NCBI GenBank assembly: GCA_964019335.1
Contig: OZ025650.1
Coordinates: forward strand, 571,001-635,000
DNA length: 64,000 bases
Reading direction: 5' to 3'
From: Diplonema japonicum
Lineage: Eukaryota > Euglenozoa > Diplonemea > Diplonemida > Diplonemidae
The position numbers were made by a program, and so were the translations under genes. This document shows positions 63,973 through 64,000 of the stretch, piece after piece. Under the pieces are notes generated by a model, which was not told the DNA's origin, did no database searches, and saw only the letters and a list, made by a program, of their open reading frames with translations. The first letter of the stretch is position 1. Every line of letters begins with the position of its first letter.

Positions 63973-64000
63973 TCAGTATTTTTTTTTTTTTTTTTTTTTT

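Overview
The window is nuclear DNA of a protist. Genes carry short GT-AG introns and the products are eukaryotic: ribosomal proteins uL11 and uL30, 14-3-3, the WASH subunit SWIP, tubulin tyrosine ligase, a four-domain voltage-gated cation channel, mitochondrial carriers. Three features point to Euglenozoa, most likely a diplonemid. (1) Every recognisable gene from 1 to 18140 is on the minus strand and every one from 22745 to 63972 is on the plus strand, i.e. two divergent directional gene clusters around one strand-switch region. (2) Many start codons lie a few to some tens of bases after a pyrimidine-rich tract ending in AG, with an ATG-poor stretch between, as expected of spliced-leader acceptor sites. 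(3) There are tryparedoxin-like WCPPC proteins. Kinetoplastids are unlikely because about 30 cis-introns are present; a dinozoan origin is the main alternative. No spliced-leader gene or rRNA was found, so the taxon is an inference.

Left cluster (minus strand, read right to left): tubulin tyrosine ligase, an IQ-like basic protein, a CCCH zinc-finger protein, a coatomer-zeta-like longin protein, a MED10-like Mediator subunit, a citrate-lyase-beta-like enzyme, a divergent 14-3-3, an unrecognised coiled-coil protein, two nearly identical uL11 (RPL12) genes, an RWD-DUF167 fusion, a METTL18-like histidine methyltransferase, a mitochondrial m-AAA protease and a TRF4-like nucleotidyltransferase that runs off the window.

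Strand-switch region (18141-22744): 4.6 kb with no supported gene. It is strongly CpG-poor and holds an inverted-repeat transposon (MITE-like), degenerate tandem repeats, minisatellites and homopolymers. It is the probable bidirectional transcription start region.

Right cluster (plus strand): a P-loop kinase-like protein, a CCDC180-like giant coiled-coil protein, a four-TM protein, an acylcarnitine-type carrier, a Lys-rich protein, WASHC4/SWIP, a PEX11-like membrane protein, a PDZ protein, an SLC17-type transporter, a small mitochondrial-looking protein, a Ubc13-like E2, a MAPEG protein, a homocysteine-methyltransferase/TM/EF-hand fusion, a phage tail-tube-like protein, a small acidic ORF, an EEP nuclease with permuted motif order, uL30 (RPL7), JMJD7, a tandem tryparedoxin, a SAP-like/tryparedoxin fusion, a SAP-like/acyl-protein-thioesterase fusion, a 2177-residue four-domain channel and a prefoldin/PDRG1-like protein. 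As in euglenozoan clusters generally, neighbours are functionally unrelated, apart from small groupings (two tryparedoxin-like genes together; two adjacent genes sharing a SAP-like N-terminal module).

The most unusual items are the phage/contractile-injection-type tail-tube protein, the permuted EEP nuclease, the homocysteine methyltransferase fused to a TM segment and EF-hands and lacking one Zn ligand, the RWD-DUF167 fusion, the uniform 31-44 nt GTATG introns, and the CpG-depleted strand-switch region with its palindromic transposon. Exon joins given here were worked out by reading frame and family similarity only; no transcript evidence was available.
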